NCBI RefSeq assembly: GCF_030160075.1
Contig: NZ_BSNQ01000003.1
Coordinates: 490,625-554,624 of the forward strand
Reading direction: 5' to 3'
Origin: Dyella lipolytica
GTDB lineage: Bacteria > Pseudomonadota > Gammaproteobacteria > Xanthomonadales > Rhodanobacteraceae
DNA length: 64,000 nucleotides
In this document: positions 8,701 to 17,855 of the stretch, in pieces
Position numbering within the stretch: position 1 is the first letter of the stretch
How the letters are laid out: every line of letters starts with the position of its first letter
The notes under the pieces: model-generated
Told to the model about the DNA's origin: nothing
Database searches by the model: none
The model's input: the letters and a program-made list of their open reading frames with translations, nothing else
Program-made: the position numbers and the translations under genes

Positions 8701-10246
8701 TGTATTTGATGACGTTTCCATTATTGTCAGTGGAGGACGCCATGTTGCCATTAGAGTCGTAAGTAACGCTTGCGTATGAGGCTGAGCAGTGGGCAGATGC
8801 GTTACCCGTAACCGACGTCAATAGTCCGCTGGAGTTGTACTGATAGACGGTCACATGACCAAGAGGATTGGTTACCGTCGCGACTGGCCCCGTGCTATTC
8901 GAGCTATAGACAATCGATGTCTTCTGCGTGCCATCGGCCATACTCGTCGAGTTGGCTTTACCGTTGCTATCGTATGTAGTTAAGTCGTGAGCAACGCCGT
9001 TGTAGTCAACTTCGGTCAATTCATTTGCGATGGAATTGCCTGGCGCCTGCTGATATTTGTATGAAACGGTTGTAGTAGGCGACCCCGGATACGTGACGGA
9101 GTTGATCAAGCCAATACTACTGAGTCCAGGTTGGGTGTTGCTGCTCTGATAGGTGTATACGTTTGAGGCAGGATCGGTGACCTGGACTTGAATGTTGTTG
9201 CCGCTTTGTTGTGTTTGCACAATGCTGTAGGACTGACCCGATGTGTGAGTCACTACAGTGGTCGATTGATTTGGATGGCTGACTGTCCAGCCCACACCGG
9301 CAAGATCCTTTATCGTCAGTAGCTGTCCTGATGCATTAAAGGTAAGGGCATGAGAGTCCTCATCCTGAACCGTATAGGTGCCATTTGCGTTGTAAGTCAG
9401 AGTAGCGGTTGCAACTGCTGTAAATGGTCCGACATTCGGAAATGAATTAACCGTGTCGAGACCGTTGGCCAAAGGGGTGGGATTTGTCGTTGGAAAGCTG
9501 ATTTGTGATCCATCCGGACGAATGAATGTGATGGCACTGCAGCGGCCAGGAACACCTGTCTGCCCAATCCAATTACAGTTCGTTCCGGATAATAAGAAGT
9601 CGATGCTATCTGCCCACGTTCCCGCATTGTCGGTAGTGCCTAGAAACTTCGAGTTATAGAATCGCTCGAATGTCAGCCCCATTTCGCCTGGTAGCGAAAA
9701 CTCCATCACGGACACGGCCTTATTGCCCGTGCTCATCATGATGGGATCACCTTGATTGTCTGGGCAAGGGTTCGAATTTTGAGTCTTTTTGCTTGTCGGG
9801 GCCTTGCTCGCTGGCGTGTGTATAGAACCACCGCCACTCGGGCCTATGCCCACGGGTTCGATCATTGGCCCCGTATATCCCGCCCCGGGGCCCAGCGTGA
9901 TCTGGGTGGGGTAGACAGAGGGAGGGATATAGCCAGGCACAATCACGGGTGGCAAAGTGGGGATGTCGCTGCCACCACCATCGCCACCGCCACCGCCGCC
10001 GCCGCCGTTATTGTTGTTATTCGTGGGAATCGAATCATCGGCATGAGCAACGCTTACTAACTGGTTATTGATTCCGGCGACTGCAACCAGTCCAGCCAGA
10101 GCTATAGCCAATTTGGAATTTATTCGACTCGGTCGACGTTGGATATGCTTGGCGGCAAGTGTCCGCACATTGAGCAGAGCGTTGGTTTCCGTCGTACTCG
10201 CGCGCACAAGACCGAAGAACTTGGAAAGATTCGAGATCTTTGCCAT
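5756..10246 (-). CDS. Rhs repeat protein with signal peptide and variable C-terminal tip
   Basis: A 1496-residue Rhs/YD-repeat protein. Residues 1-69 look like a long, basic Sec signal ending VSVAHA, followed by Asn and Gly runs (76-92) and a Pro-rich linker. A DUF6531-like entry domain starts near 166 (GDPIMMSTGNKAV, then LPGEMGLTFERFYNS). About 900 residues of YD repeats (YDxxGR/LT types) form the predicted cocoon. The Rhs core (about 1240-1350) has MHDDHLGRPEEIT, SNGFRDYDSSDGRYLESDP and NTYAYVNNNPITN, ending in DSLGL rather than the usual DPxGL. The last ~146 residues are Gly-rich with GGFLLNPCHTGQ and resemble no toxin family known to me. The signal peptide argues for Sec export rather than a VgrG/PAAR-bound T6SS effector; no PAAR domain is seen. 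The overlapping downstream gene is the likely immunity gene. Confidence 0.88.
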   Translation of the reverse strand: MAKISNLSKFFGLVRASTTETNALLNVRTLAAKHIQRRPSRINSKLAIALAGLVAVAGINNQLVSVAHADDSIPTNNNNNGGGGGGGGDGGGSDIPTLPPVIVPGYIPPSVYPTQITLGPGAGYTGPMIEPVGIGPSGGGSIHTPASKAPTSKKTQNSNPCPDNQGDPIMMSTGNKAVSVMEFSLPGEMGLTFERFYNSKFLGTTDNAGTWADSIDFLLSGTNCNWIGQTGVPGRCSAITFIRPDGSQISFPTTNPTPLANGLDTVNSFPNVGPFTAVATATLTYNANGTYTVQDEDSHALTFNASGQLLTIKDLAGVGWTVSHPNQSTTVVTHTSGQSYSIVQTQQSGNNIQVQVTDPASNVYTYQSSNTQPGLSSIGLINSVTYPGSPTTTVSYKYQQAPGNSIANELTEVDYNGVAHDLTTYDSNGKANSTSMADGTQKTSIVYSSNSTGPVATVTNPLGHVTVYQYNSSGLLTSVTGNASAHCSASYASVTYDSNGNMASSTDNNGNVIKYTYSANGLLQQTIESPGAYQRVTNYTWDPTPGTDRLQSVTVVGYQEMSFAYNAQGRPQSTTTTNLTSNGVANQTQTTTYSYALASNGMVTSKTITLPSPNNANTITYNYNSDGFQTSVKNALGQSTTYSNITGNGLAQTVTSANGDVSNYTFNAGRLTTTSHAHNGTTYTKYYYYDANSQNLSRVVDYDGESTSYSYDADFKLTSSTWTGPSGASIVKAYSYDANGDVTGTSWTRGGLTSPDYTTHTSYDELGRAIVKSGNNSQSRTITYDPNGNISTVTDTASNVTKYKYDSDNRIQYVIDANGKSTLYQYDFGDQPLATTDSRGLVTNYSYDGFGQLWAVSIPDSGKTSFSHDAYGRLSSRTYNNGVATTYTYDTLNRVTSMAAGSQTYEYTYDSCTYGLGHLCSYAGENGGGSSTLTYTIEGLVNTRTDRTFLGSSVTTFNYDEMNRLTQMINGSSYTVNYGWTDDQVTNVGLQFSGQNGSVVSNVKYDAMRRPISWTYGNGIVRTQTYDQDERLTSIKSMLSSTAIQNLTYSWDNVDRITGITNSVYPSASQTFGYDNLYRLTSQTGPAPIALTYDTNGNRTAQNWMTNDAVSIPSTNNRVTSRGSHSYTYDGNGNRATDTVNDVTTTYAYDGFNRLNSVARSASLTNCETNYQCPAYPSGTTTYQVDGLGRTVFRNGPLGLWLYGYGLNGELISEATAPPSGSVNVNWYIYLNGQPVGLLNQIGSATPVLYYMHDDHLGRPEEITNSGGSVVWRAQNYGFDRAIVTNGIADVDIGLPGQVYDSNTGNWSNGFRDYDSSDGRYLESDPIGLNGGVNTYAYVNNNPITNVDSLGLRADTDLCAGLTAKGCMQIGSNYAPDYVELSVTVPSVFSFSYTLTRTGAVFSSGGFTFGTPKSIASGKNWGFSIMGGFLLNPCHTGQNVNDLVNGGSLSGSFYDGVGGGFVHNSSGTAIEMGFGLGGLGAGYSYAQQTGQLGIHW

Positions 10247-10831
10247 GACTATTCCCTTGTTTGAAGCCGAAGTAAGAAAGCGCCCAACGTCCTAGAGGTT
10301 GCCGCTCTGGCATCGCGCTATGAGAGATGGTGATCGTCTTTTCTGGCGGAACTTAGCCAGTATCGAATAGGGGCTCGCGAAAAATCGAGGCGACGAAGTA
10401 CTGCGACGAAACGTCCATATCGAGCGTCATCATGTTTTCCCCTGAGCCGCTATGCTGGATAACGTTGATGCGGTGAGAGTTGCTCTCGAACCGCATGGCG
10501 GAGAACTCTGCGCCCGCAAGTGAATTTATGTCAATCCCGTAATTGGGATTTGGCGCAAAATTTTATGTTGTTCCAAATTGGTTGTAGGTGCTTTCTTACA
10601 AGCTCCGCGCACAGTCCCCCGCGATGCGCAAGACGCCCCGAACGAAATCCATTAGCGTTCCCTGTTACTCACGACAAGCCGGTGCAACATGCCGATCGAT
10701 TGGTGATCGATTTGTGATGGCTGCTATAGCAAATCTTGGCCCAGATTTTTGCGCGATCATTTGTAGGATGTTTCCTACAATGACTGCTAATCACGCGAGC
10801 GAATCATTCCTTGGTCAGATTTCTCATGGGA
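10247..10831. promoter_or_regulatory. 585-bp intergenic region upstream of the Rhs gene, with two dyads
   Basis: No convincing gene lies here. The region is upstream of the minus-strand Rhs gene and downstream of the oxidoreductase, so it should hold the Rhs promoter. Two similar palindromes occur: 10582-10601 (TTGTAGGT, four bases, TCTTACAA, imperfect) and 10761-10780 (TTGTAGGA, TGTT, TCCTACAA, perfect 8-bp arms). Their repetition 179 bp apart suggests binding sites of one dimeric regulator; a LuxR/NarL-type protein would fit the dyad style, but that is inference. Confidence 0.45.
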
Positions 10832-11791
10832 CTACGAGAAATCAAGAAGGACTTTTCCGCCCTGCTGGACGTGCTCTAGCGCATCCTTGATTTTGGCAAT
10901 CGGGTAAACGGCGGCCACCGGAACGCGCAGCGCGCCGGAAGCGATTAGGGGAGCGGCCTCGATCTGCGCAGGGAGCACTTTCGAGAGATAGTCGTAGTCA
11001 CCCAAGTAGAACCCTTTAACCGTCAGATGTTTTCCGATCAACTGAAGCGGGTTTATCGCAAGCGGCTGACCGGTCGCGGCGGCATAGGTAACAAGTACAC
11101 CGCGATCGGATAGCAGTTGGATCAACGTATCCGTAGCACCGCCTCCGACAGAATCGACCGCAAGGCGGATCGCATCCTTGCCGACCGTCTGAACAGCCTT
11201 CGCAACGGAAGCTGGGTCATCCTTGAGGACAATGTCTCCACCAGCCTGCTTCATTTCGTCAATGAGTTCGTCACGCCGAACGAGATTGATGGTCCGAAAG
11301 CCACGCTTTTTCGCGATCGCGATCAATGAACGTCCGACGCCCGAGTTTGCGCCGTTCTGAACGATCCAATCCCCAGGCTTGAGATCGGTGTACTCACTTA
11401 AAAGCAGCGCAGCCGTGGGTGGGTTACTGCCGAGCTGTGCGAGCTGCAACGGATCTGCAGCAGGTAGCGCAAATAGAGTCTTTGCTGGCGCGAGTATTTG
11501 CTCGCTCCATGTAAGGCTTAGGACTGGCGCTAGAACTCGATCGCCCACTTTGACGTTCTCGACATCCGGCCCAACAGCGGCGACACGGCCATAGCCCTCG
11601 TTGCCGACGACCGTGGGCGCGGCGGGACCGCCGAAGTACCCGCCCATGAAGAGAAGGTCATGCTTGTTCAATGGCGCAAGTTCGATCTCGATCAGTACCT
11701 CGCCCTTGCCTGGAGCACCGGGTGAGGGGACATCTGCGAGATGCAAGACGTCTGACGGGTTTCCATAGGCTGAGATTTGCAGGGCACGCAT
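10832..11791 (-). CDS. Zinc-independent MDR-family oxidoreductase (quinone/enoyl reductase-like)
   Basis: A 319-residue medium-chain dehydrogenase/reductase. The N-terminal GroES-like domain carries the VVGNEGYGRVAAVGPDV stretch, and the Rossmann domain carries WIVQNGANSGVGRSLIAIA, as in mitochondrial 2-enoyl thioester reductase (MECR/ETR1) and related quinone reductases. The cysteine and histidine ligands of catalytic zinc are absent. It probably reduces an enoyl or quinone substrate with NADPH; the exact substrate is unknown. It is divergent from the HxlR regulator 83 bp away, a common regulator-target pairing. Confidence 0.82.
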   Translation of the reverse strand: MRALQISAYGNPSDVLHLADVPSPGAPGKGEVLIEIELAPLNKHDLLFMGGYFGGPAAPTVVGNEGYGRVAAVGPDVENVKVGDRVLAPVLSLTWSEQILAPAKTLFALPAADPLQLAQLGSNPPTAALLLSEYTDLKPGDWIVQNGANSGVGRSLIAIAKKRGFRTINLVRRDELIDEMKQAGGDIVLKDDPASVAKAVQTVGKDAIRLAVDSVGGGATDTLIQLLSDRGVLVTYAAATGQPLAINPLQLIGKHLTVKGFYLGDYDYLSKVLPAQIEAAPLIASGALRVPVAAVYPIAKIKDALEHVQQGGKVLLDFS

Positions 11792-11874
11792 GGGCTTTTA
11801 CTTTCGGACGATGAGAGAATGGATCTCGGCACGAACTAGTAGTTATATATTAGGACTGATGGTAACATAAATCA
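11792..11874. promoter_or_regulatory. Divergent promoter region between oxidoreductase and HxlR regulator
   Basis: An 83-bp, AT-richer stretch between two divergent genes, with an A/T core around 11836-11852 (TAGTTATATATTAGG). HxlR proteins usually bind such shared intergenic regions and repress or activate the neighbour. No clear inverted repeat is resolved by eye, so the operator position is not assigned. Confidence 0.4.
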
Positions 11875-12516
11875 ATGAGAGACAATAAACGACTTTATGA
11901 ACAAGCCTGCGGTGCGGCGGTGGCGCTCGACGTCTTGGGTGAACGTTGGGCGCTCCTGATCGTTCGAGAATTACTGCTCGGTCCGAAGCGATTCGCAGAC
12001 ATCCGAAGCGGTCTACCGGGCGTTAGCGCCAACGTGCTGAGCATGCGGCTCGACGGGCTGGAGGAATCGGGAGTCCTTACGAAGCGGCTGCTGCCGCCGC
12101 CTGCCTCTGTGTCGATCTATGAACTTACTCCCTGGGGTTACCAGGCCGAACCCGTCGTTAGGGCGCTAGTTGAGTGGGGGGCGATGTCACCGGACTTAAG
12201 TCTCTCCAACCCGATGAGCCCAACGACGTTGATGTTGTCGCTGCGGGGGTTGTTAGACAGCACACGTAGCCGCAAGGAGCGCGCGACGATTGGTTTCCGC
12301 ATGGGAAGAGAAGGCTTTGTCGCCAAACTCGACGCTGGCGATCTGTCGGTGGAGCGAAATGATCCCAGTGACGCCGATGTGCTACTCGAAGGAACGGCAA
12401 ACGACATTGCGATGGTGATTTACGGCGGCGTCGCATTGAACACTATTGACGTTCACGGCGATCGAGCGCTCGCGAAGCGGTTCAGTGCCTACTTTTCTCG
12501 CCTAAACGGCCATTGA
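11875..12516 (+). CDS. HxlR-family transcriptional regulator
   Basis: A 213-residue DNA-binding protein. Residues ~8-100 are a winged helix-turn-helix of the HxlR/DUF24 type: ALDVLGERWALLIVRELLLG, then RFADIRSGLPGVSANVLSMR and the wing YELTPWGYQ. The C-terminal ~100 residues resemble an SCP2/sterol-carrier-like ligand domain (LLEGTANDIAMVIYGG), a combination seen in longer HxlR proteins. HxlR regulators often sense electrophiles or quinones, which would match the divergent reductase; this link is inferred from position. Confidence 0.87.
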   Translation: MRDNKRLYEQACGAAVALDVLGERWALLIVRELLLGPKRFADIRSGLPGVSANVLSMRLDGLEESGVLTKRLLPPPASVSIYELTPWGYQAEPVVRALVEWGAMSPDLSLSNPMSPTTLMLSLRGLLDSTRSRKERATIGFRMGREGFVAKLDAGDLSVERNDPSDADVLLEGTANDIAMVIYGGVALNTIDVHGDRALAKRFSAYFSRLNGH

Positions 12517-12617
12517 AATAACGCGGTAACGCCTCGGGTTTGGCGTAAACAGTGCGCTCAATCCGCGAGCTGGATTTCATAACACGATGAGGTCTTCGAC
12601 TCGCGTGGTGCCTACAA

Positions 12618-12643
12618 ATCGAGCCGCCCGAAAGCGGCTCGAT
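12618..12643. terminator. Hairpin between convergent HxlR and CusF-like genes
   Basis: ATCGAGCCGC pairs with GCGGCTCGAT around CCGAAA, a 10-bp stem between two convergent gene ends. There is no long T run on either side (a short one on the minus strand), so it is a plausible but weak intrinsic terminator. Confidence 0.5.
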
Positions 12644-12654
12644 CGGGTAACAAT

Positions 12655-12999
12655 CTAGGGTTTGCTGTAACCCATGTGCAATGTGATCGTGTCGCCGGCT
12701 TTCAGATCGGCCATGGCCGCCGGTGGAAAATGCACTTTAAGCGCCATGCCTTCGCTGGTGACATCGACCACGCCGGTGTGAGTGTCCACTGCTGAGACTG
12801 TTGCCGGCATCGCATGCATGCCGATCAAGGTGTGCATGCTTTTCATACCGGGATGCATGGCGCCCGTACTCATGCGACTCATCGCCGTTGTGCTGCTGGC
12901 AGGCATGCTGTCCTGGGCCAGGGCGACACCGCTGAAAGCAACAGCGAGAGACAATGAGCCGAGCATCGAGCACAAAGATTTGTTAGAGATAGTCATCAT
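12655..12999 (-). CDS. Met/His-rich periplasmic CusF-like copper-binding protein
   Basis: A 114-residue exported protein. Residues 1-~28 form a Sec signal ending GVALA-QD. The next 40 residues are rich in Met and His (SRMSTGAMHPGMKSMHTLIGMHAM), typical soft-metal ligands for Cu(I)/Ag(I). The remainder (ATVSAVDTHTGVVDVTSEG, then LKAGDTITLHMGYS) looks like the small beta-barrel of CusF or related copper chaperones. The ATG at 12999 has GGAG seven bases upstream; an upstream in-frame extension to 13107 has no signal character. No efflux genes lie nearby, so its partner is unknown. Confidence 0.72.
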   Translation of the reverse strand: MMTISNKSLCSMLGSLSLAVAFSGVALAQDSMPASSTTAMSRMSTGAMHPGMKSMHTLIGMHAMPATVSAVDTHTGVVDVTSEGMALKVHFPPAAMADLKAGDTITLHMGYSKP

Positions 13000-13531
13000 G
13001 ATGACGCTCCACGACGGCGAGTTGCAGGACGCAACAGTGCAAGCGTGTACCGCGGTACATGAAGGAGAGTTGAAGTAGGCAGCCGAATCAGTGTTGCTTT
13101 GGAACAAAACTTGTTAAGCGCTATGTGACTCATCGTGGCGGTTTTTTTAAGTTTGACCGCCCTATGTCATCCCACCGTCTCATCACTCAACGCATGATTC
13201 ATTTCGCTACGGTTCACGGTCTGGCAATTCGATCATGCAATGATTGATGGCGATTTAATGTTCTTCACTAGTGATTGTCTTTGCTACGGACGGCAAGCCA
13301 TACCGTTGATCTGCAGTCTCAAGAACACAAACCGTATGCAGATTGATGAGTGTGGCTGAAACTTTCCTGGCGACCGTTTTCAACTATCTACGGAGTCCGT
13401 ATAGCCGATCTCTTCAGTAGCAAGACCCTGGATCCACTCAAGCATGAGGTTTCCAGGTCGGACAGGGGGCCTATTTATCGCAGGTGTCGTTACGCGACGC
13501 CGTTGGCCTCAATCCGGGAGTATGTGAATAC
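13000..13531. promoter_or_regulatory. 532-bp region upstream of the polysaccharide operon
   Basis: No gene is supported here. It separates the CusF-like gene (minus) from the plus-strand polysaccharide operon and should contain both promoters. A GGCGGT / ACCGCC inverted pair flanks a T-rich loop at 13136-13160. I find no clear JUMPstart/ops element (GGCGGTAGC) near the operon, so RfaH-type control is not supported. Confidence 0.35.
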
Positions 13532-13966
13532 GTGTTCAAGCGGATATTGATCGTTTGTATGGGCAATATCTGCCGCAGCCCAACGGCCGAATATCTGTTT
13601 CGGCAACATGCAGGGCTGCGTGGCATTGAACTATGCAGCGCTGGACTCAGCGCACTTATCGGCAGTCCCATGGACGCAACTGTCTTGCAGCTGCTGAGCG
13701 AAAGCGGCGTCGATGGTACGGCGCATCGCGCTCATCAGCTCACGCCTTCGATGCTGCTTCAAGCCGACTTGGTGCTTGGTATGGAAAAGAATCACGTCGA
13801 CGCGATGATTCAGCTTGCGCCCGAGTCTCGCGGCAAGATCTACCTAATCGATAAATGGTTGGGTGGGCGCGACATCCCTGATCCCTATCGCCAGCAGCGT
13901 GCGGCGTTCGAGCATGTTCACGAGATGATTGCGCGTGGCGTCGATAGCTGGGCGCGTTATCTGTGA
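13532..13966 (+). CDS. Low-molecular-weight protein-tyrosine phosphatase (Wzb/EpsP type)
   Basis: A 144-residue cytoplasmic phosphatase. The P-loop C9-MGNIC-R15-S is complete and follows the beta-strand RILIV; the general-acid Asp is in IPDPYRQQ near residue 115. In polysaccharide loci this enzyme removes phosphate from the C-terminal tyrosines of the Wzc kinase, and the kinase gene follows directly (25 bp). The GTG at 13532 gives the typical MFKRILIVC N-terminus; a second in-frame GTG at 13484 would add 16 residues. It is the first gene of the locus. Confidence 0.9.
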   Translation: MFKRILIVCMGNICRSPTAEYLFRQHAGLRGIELCSAGLSALIGSPMDATVLQLLSESGVDGTAHRAHQLTPSMLLQADLVLGMEKNHVDAMIQLAPESRGKIYLIDKWLGGRDIPDPYRQQRAAFEHVHEMIARGVDSWARYL

Positions 13967-13991
13967 CCGCTCTCTTCTTACGAGTAATGCG

Positions 13992-16199
13992 ATGACCGTA
14001 CTTATGTCCAATACCCCCAATCCACTGCAGCGCGACGACGAGATCGACTTGAGCGAAGTGCTTGGCACGCTCAAGGATCACAAATGGCTGATCGGGATCA
14101 TCACGGGTATCTTTGTGGTGATCAGCGTGGCCTACGCGCTGTTGGCCACGCCGATTTATCAGGCGAGTGCCGTTGTGCAGGTGGAACAGAAGGTGCCAAG
14201 TCTGCCGGGATTGAGCGCGCTTACCCAGACATTGGGGGCTGCCAGTCCCGAAGCGACGACTGAAACGGCCTTGATCACGTCGCGCATGGTACTTGGTGCG
14301 GTGGTGGACAAACTCAATCTCACGATTGAAGCCAGTCCGCGACGCTTGCCGTTGTTCGGCAATTTCTTCGCTCGTCACTATGCTTCGAAAAATCCGGGTA
14401 CGTTGGCTCCAGCTCCGTTCGGCTTGAGCAGTTTTGACTGGGGCGGTGCGAAGCTGGATATTTTCCAGCTGGACGTTCCCGACAGCCTGCAGGACAAACC
14501 GTTGCGCCTGATTGCCGGCGAGGGCGGTGTTTATGTTCTGCAGGATGACAATGACAACATCCTGGTTATCGGCCGCGCCGGACAATCTGCCAGCGGCCAC
14601 GGCGTGACCATGCAGGTCAAGACGCTGATCGCCAATCCGGGCACGCATTTTACTGTCTTCCGTCATCGCGATTTGACCGTGATCAACAAGCTGCAACGTG
14701 CGATCAATGTCACGGAGCAGGGGAAGGACTCGGGCATCCTGCAGATGACCTATGACAATACCAATGCGAATCTGGCCACCAATCTGCTCGAGCAGGTAGG
14801 CGAGCTTTATGTACGGCAGGATGTAGACCGCAACTCGGCGGAAGCGACGAACAGCTTGAAGTTTGTCCGCGAACAACTCCCGAACGTGCGTGAAGCTCTG
14901 GAAAAAGCTACGGCAGCGCTTAACGCGTTTCAGAACCAGGCACATTCCGTCGATATAAGCATGCAAACCCAAAGCTTGCTGGATCAGGAGGTTTCCATCC
15001 AAACCAACATCCAGCAGTTGCATCTGCAGCAAGCGGACATGCAGCGTCAATACACACCGGAGCATCCAGCCTACAAAGCGCTGATGAAGCAGATCGGTGA
15101 GCTGGAAGCGCAAAAGGGCGCGATCGACAAGAAAGTCGGCAGCTTGCCGGATACCCAACAGAAGCTGCTGAAGCTCACCAGCGATGTGCAGGTGACCAAC
15201 GACACCTACACAGGTCTTCTGAACCAGGCGCAGCAGCTGGACATTGCTCGTGCCGGCACCGTGGGTAATGTGCGCGTCATTGATAAGGCGGCGGTGGACG
15301 TTACTCAGCCGATATGGCCGAAAAAAGTCATCGTGGTGCTTGGCGGTTTGCTGCTCGGTGGATTTGTGGCGCTCCTGTACGTATTCATCCGGCAAGCGCT
15401 CAATCGCGGCATCGAGGATCCAGCCGTCATCGAAAATCTCGGGCTGCCCGTGTACGCCACCATTCCGGTCAGCCTGCGTGAGCTGGCGTTGCAAGGCAAA
15501 CGCGATCGTGGTGACGGCAGACAGCATTTGCTGGTCATGGATGCGCCGGCGGATCTGGCCACCGAAGCCTTGCGCAGTTTGCGTACCAGTCTGCATTTCG
15601 CCCGACTGGAGGCGAAAAACAACGTGCTTATGATTTCCGGAGCCAGCCCGGATACGGGTAAAACATTCGTCTCCGCGAATCTTGCCGCCGTCGTTGCGCA
15701 AAGCAACCAGCGGGTGTTGCTGATTGACGGTGACATGCGCATGGGCTCGCTGCACACGATCATGGGCGGCAGAGCCGACATCGGTCTTTCCGAACTGATC
15801 TCGGATCAAGCCGAACTAGCGGCGGCGATACGCCCAGTGGCACCGCTGAACAACTTGTATTTCATCGGCCGCGGCAGAGTTCCGCCGAACCCCTCGGAGC
15901 TGTTGATGAACGCGCGCTTCTCCGCGCTGCTCGATCATCTGAAGCCGCTGTACGACCTGATCATCATCGACACACCGCCCATTCTGGCAGTCACCGATGC
16001 CGCCATCATCGGCCATCACTCCGGCACCGGCTTGCTGGTGGCGCGTTTTGGTGTCAATCAACCGCGCGAACTGACCTTGGCGAAGCAGCGTTTCGAACAG
16101 AACGGTGTCGTGATCAAGGGTGCCATCTTCAATGCCGTGGAAAGACGCAGCACGGGGTACTACTCGTATGCCTATTACGCTATCGACGAGGCGACTTGA
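13992..16199 (+). CDS. Wzc-type polysaccharide co-polymerase and tyrosine autokinase
   Basis: A 735-residue inner-membrane protein that regulates chain length and export of Wzy-dependent polysaccharide. The Wzz domain with the first membrane helix lies near residues 30-60, a long periplasmic coiled-coil region follows, and the second helix is around 440-460 (VIVVLGGLLLGGFVALLYVF). The cytoplasmic BY-kinase domain has Walker A' ASPDTGKT near 550, VLLIDGDMR and YDLIIIDTPP. The C-terminus has the tyrosine cluster GYYSYAYYA, the autophosphorylation sites cleared by the preceding phosphatase. The ATG at 13992 is preferred to an earlier in-frame start inside the phosphatase gene. Confidence 0.93.
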   Translation: MTVLMSNTPNPLQRDDEIDLSEVLGTLKDHKWLIGIITGIFVVISVAYALLATPIYQASAVVQVEQKVPSLPGLSALTQTLGAASPEATTETALITSRMVLGAVVDKLNLTIEASPRRLPLFGNFFARHYASKNPGTLAPAPFGLSSFDWGGAKLDIFQLDVPDSLQDKPLRLIAGEGGVYVLQDDNDNILVIGRAGQSASGHGVTMQVKTLIANPGTHFTVFRHRDLTVINKLQRAINVTEQGKDSGILQMTYDNTNANLATNLLEQVGELYVRQDVDRNSAEATNSLKFVREQLPNVREALEKATAALNAFQNQAHSVDISMQTQSLLDQEVSIQTNIQQLHLQQADMQRQYTPEHPAYKALMKQIGELEAQKGAIDKKVGSLPDTQQKLLKLTSDVQVTNDTYTGLLNQAQQLDIARAGTVGNVRVIDKAAVDVTQPIWPKKVIVVLGGLLLGGFVALLYVFIRQALNRGIEDPAVIENLGLPVYATIPVSLRELALQGKRDRGDGRQHLLVMDAPADLATEALRSLRTSLHFARLEAKNNVLMISGASPDTGKTFVSANLAAVVAQSNQRVLLIDGDMRMGSLHTIMGGRADIGLSELISDQAELAAAIRPVAPLNNLYFIGRGRVPPNPSELLMNARFSALLDHLKPLYDLIIIDTPPILAVTDAAIIGHHSGTGLLVARFGVNQPRELTLAKQRFEQNGVVIKGAIFNAVERRSTGYYSYAYYAIDEAT

Positions 16200-16269
16200 T
16201 GAGAAGAATGGCATGTCATTGAAAGCATGCGCGCTGCAGATACATCCGTAGCGCCATACGTAGCTCTAA

Positions 16270-17262
<993 letters not shown>

Positions 17263-17267
17263 GCAGC

Positions 17268-17855
17268 ATGGACTACTACCAGCACTCGTCCGCCATCGTC
17301 GACGAAGGCGCTCAGATCGGCGAAGGCTCTCGCATATGGCACTTCGTGCATGTCTGCGGTGGTGCGCGTATCGGCAAGCACGTCTCGCTTGGCCAGAACG
17401 TATTCGTCGGCAACAAGGTGGTTATCGGAGATCATTGCAAGATTCAGAACAACGTGTCGGTGTACGACAACGTGACACTGAAGGAAGCGGTCTTCTGTGG
17501 GCCAAGCATGGTGTTCACCAATGTCTACAACCCACGTTCGCTCGTCGAGCGCAAGGACGAATACCTCGACACCATGGTGCACCGAGGCGCCACCTTGGGC
17601 GCGAACTGCACCATCATCTGCGGCATTACGATCGGCGAATTCGCCTTTGTGGGCGCCGGCGCAGTCGTCAATCGGGATGTGCCGGCCTACGCACTGATGG
17701 TGGGCGTGCCGGCACGGCAAATCGGCTGGATGAGCGAGTTTGGCGAACGACTGAACCTGCCGTTGGAAGGGCAGGCCGAGGACGTCTGCACACACTCGGG
17801 CACTCGTTACGTGTTGCGGGGGCGCACGCTGCACAAGCAGGAGCCCTCTGCATGA
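17268..17855 (+). CDS. UDP-3-amino-GlcNAcA N-acetyltransferase, WbpD/WlbB type
   Basis: A 195-residue left-handed beta-helix acetyltransferase. Hexapeptide turns fill residues ~10-150 ([39 protein letters not shown] and so on), with an insertion carrying [15 protein letters not shown], which holds the active-site Asn-rich loop of this subfamily. It should acetylate the 3-amino group made by the next gene's product. The start at 17268 comes six bases after the previous stop; the end overlaps the next gene by four bases (ATGA). Confidence 0.9.
   Translation: MDYYQHSSAIVDEGAQIGEGSRIWHFVHVCGGARIGKHVSLGQNVFVGNKVVIGDHCKIQNNVSVYDNVTLKEAVFCGPSMVFTNVYNPRSLVERKDEYLDTMVHRGATLGANCTIICGITIGEFAFVGAGAVVNRDVPAYALMVGVPARQIGWMSEFGERLNLPLEGQAEDVCTHSGTRYVLRGRTLHKQEPSA

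Noticed and set aside
5756-10246. Type VI secretion effector
   Set aside because: No PAAR domain, VgrG, EagR chaperone or T6SS gene is present, and the protein has a Sec-type signal.
10588-10890. 100-codon open frame upstream of the Rhs gene
   Set aside because: It overlaps the oxidoreductase end antisense and has no ribosome site.
13740-15809. Long open frame on the minus strand opposite the Wzc gene (689 codons)
   Set aside because: It is the antisense shadow of a well-supported kinase gene in high-GC DNA, with no recognisable domain.
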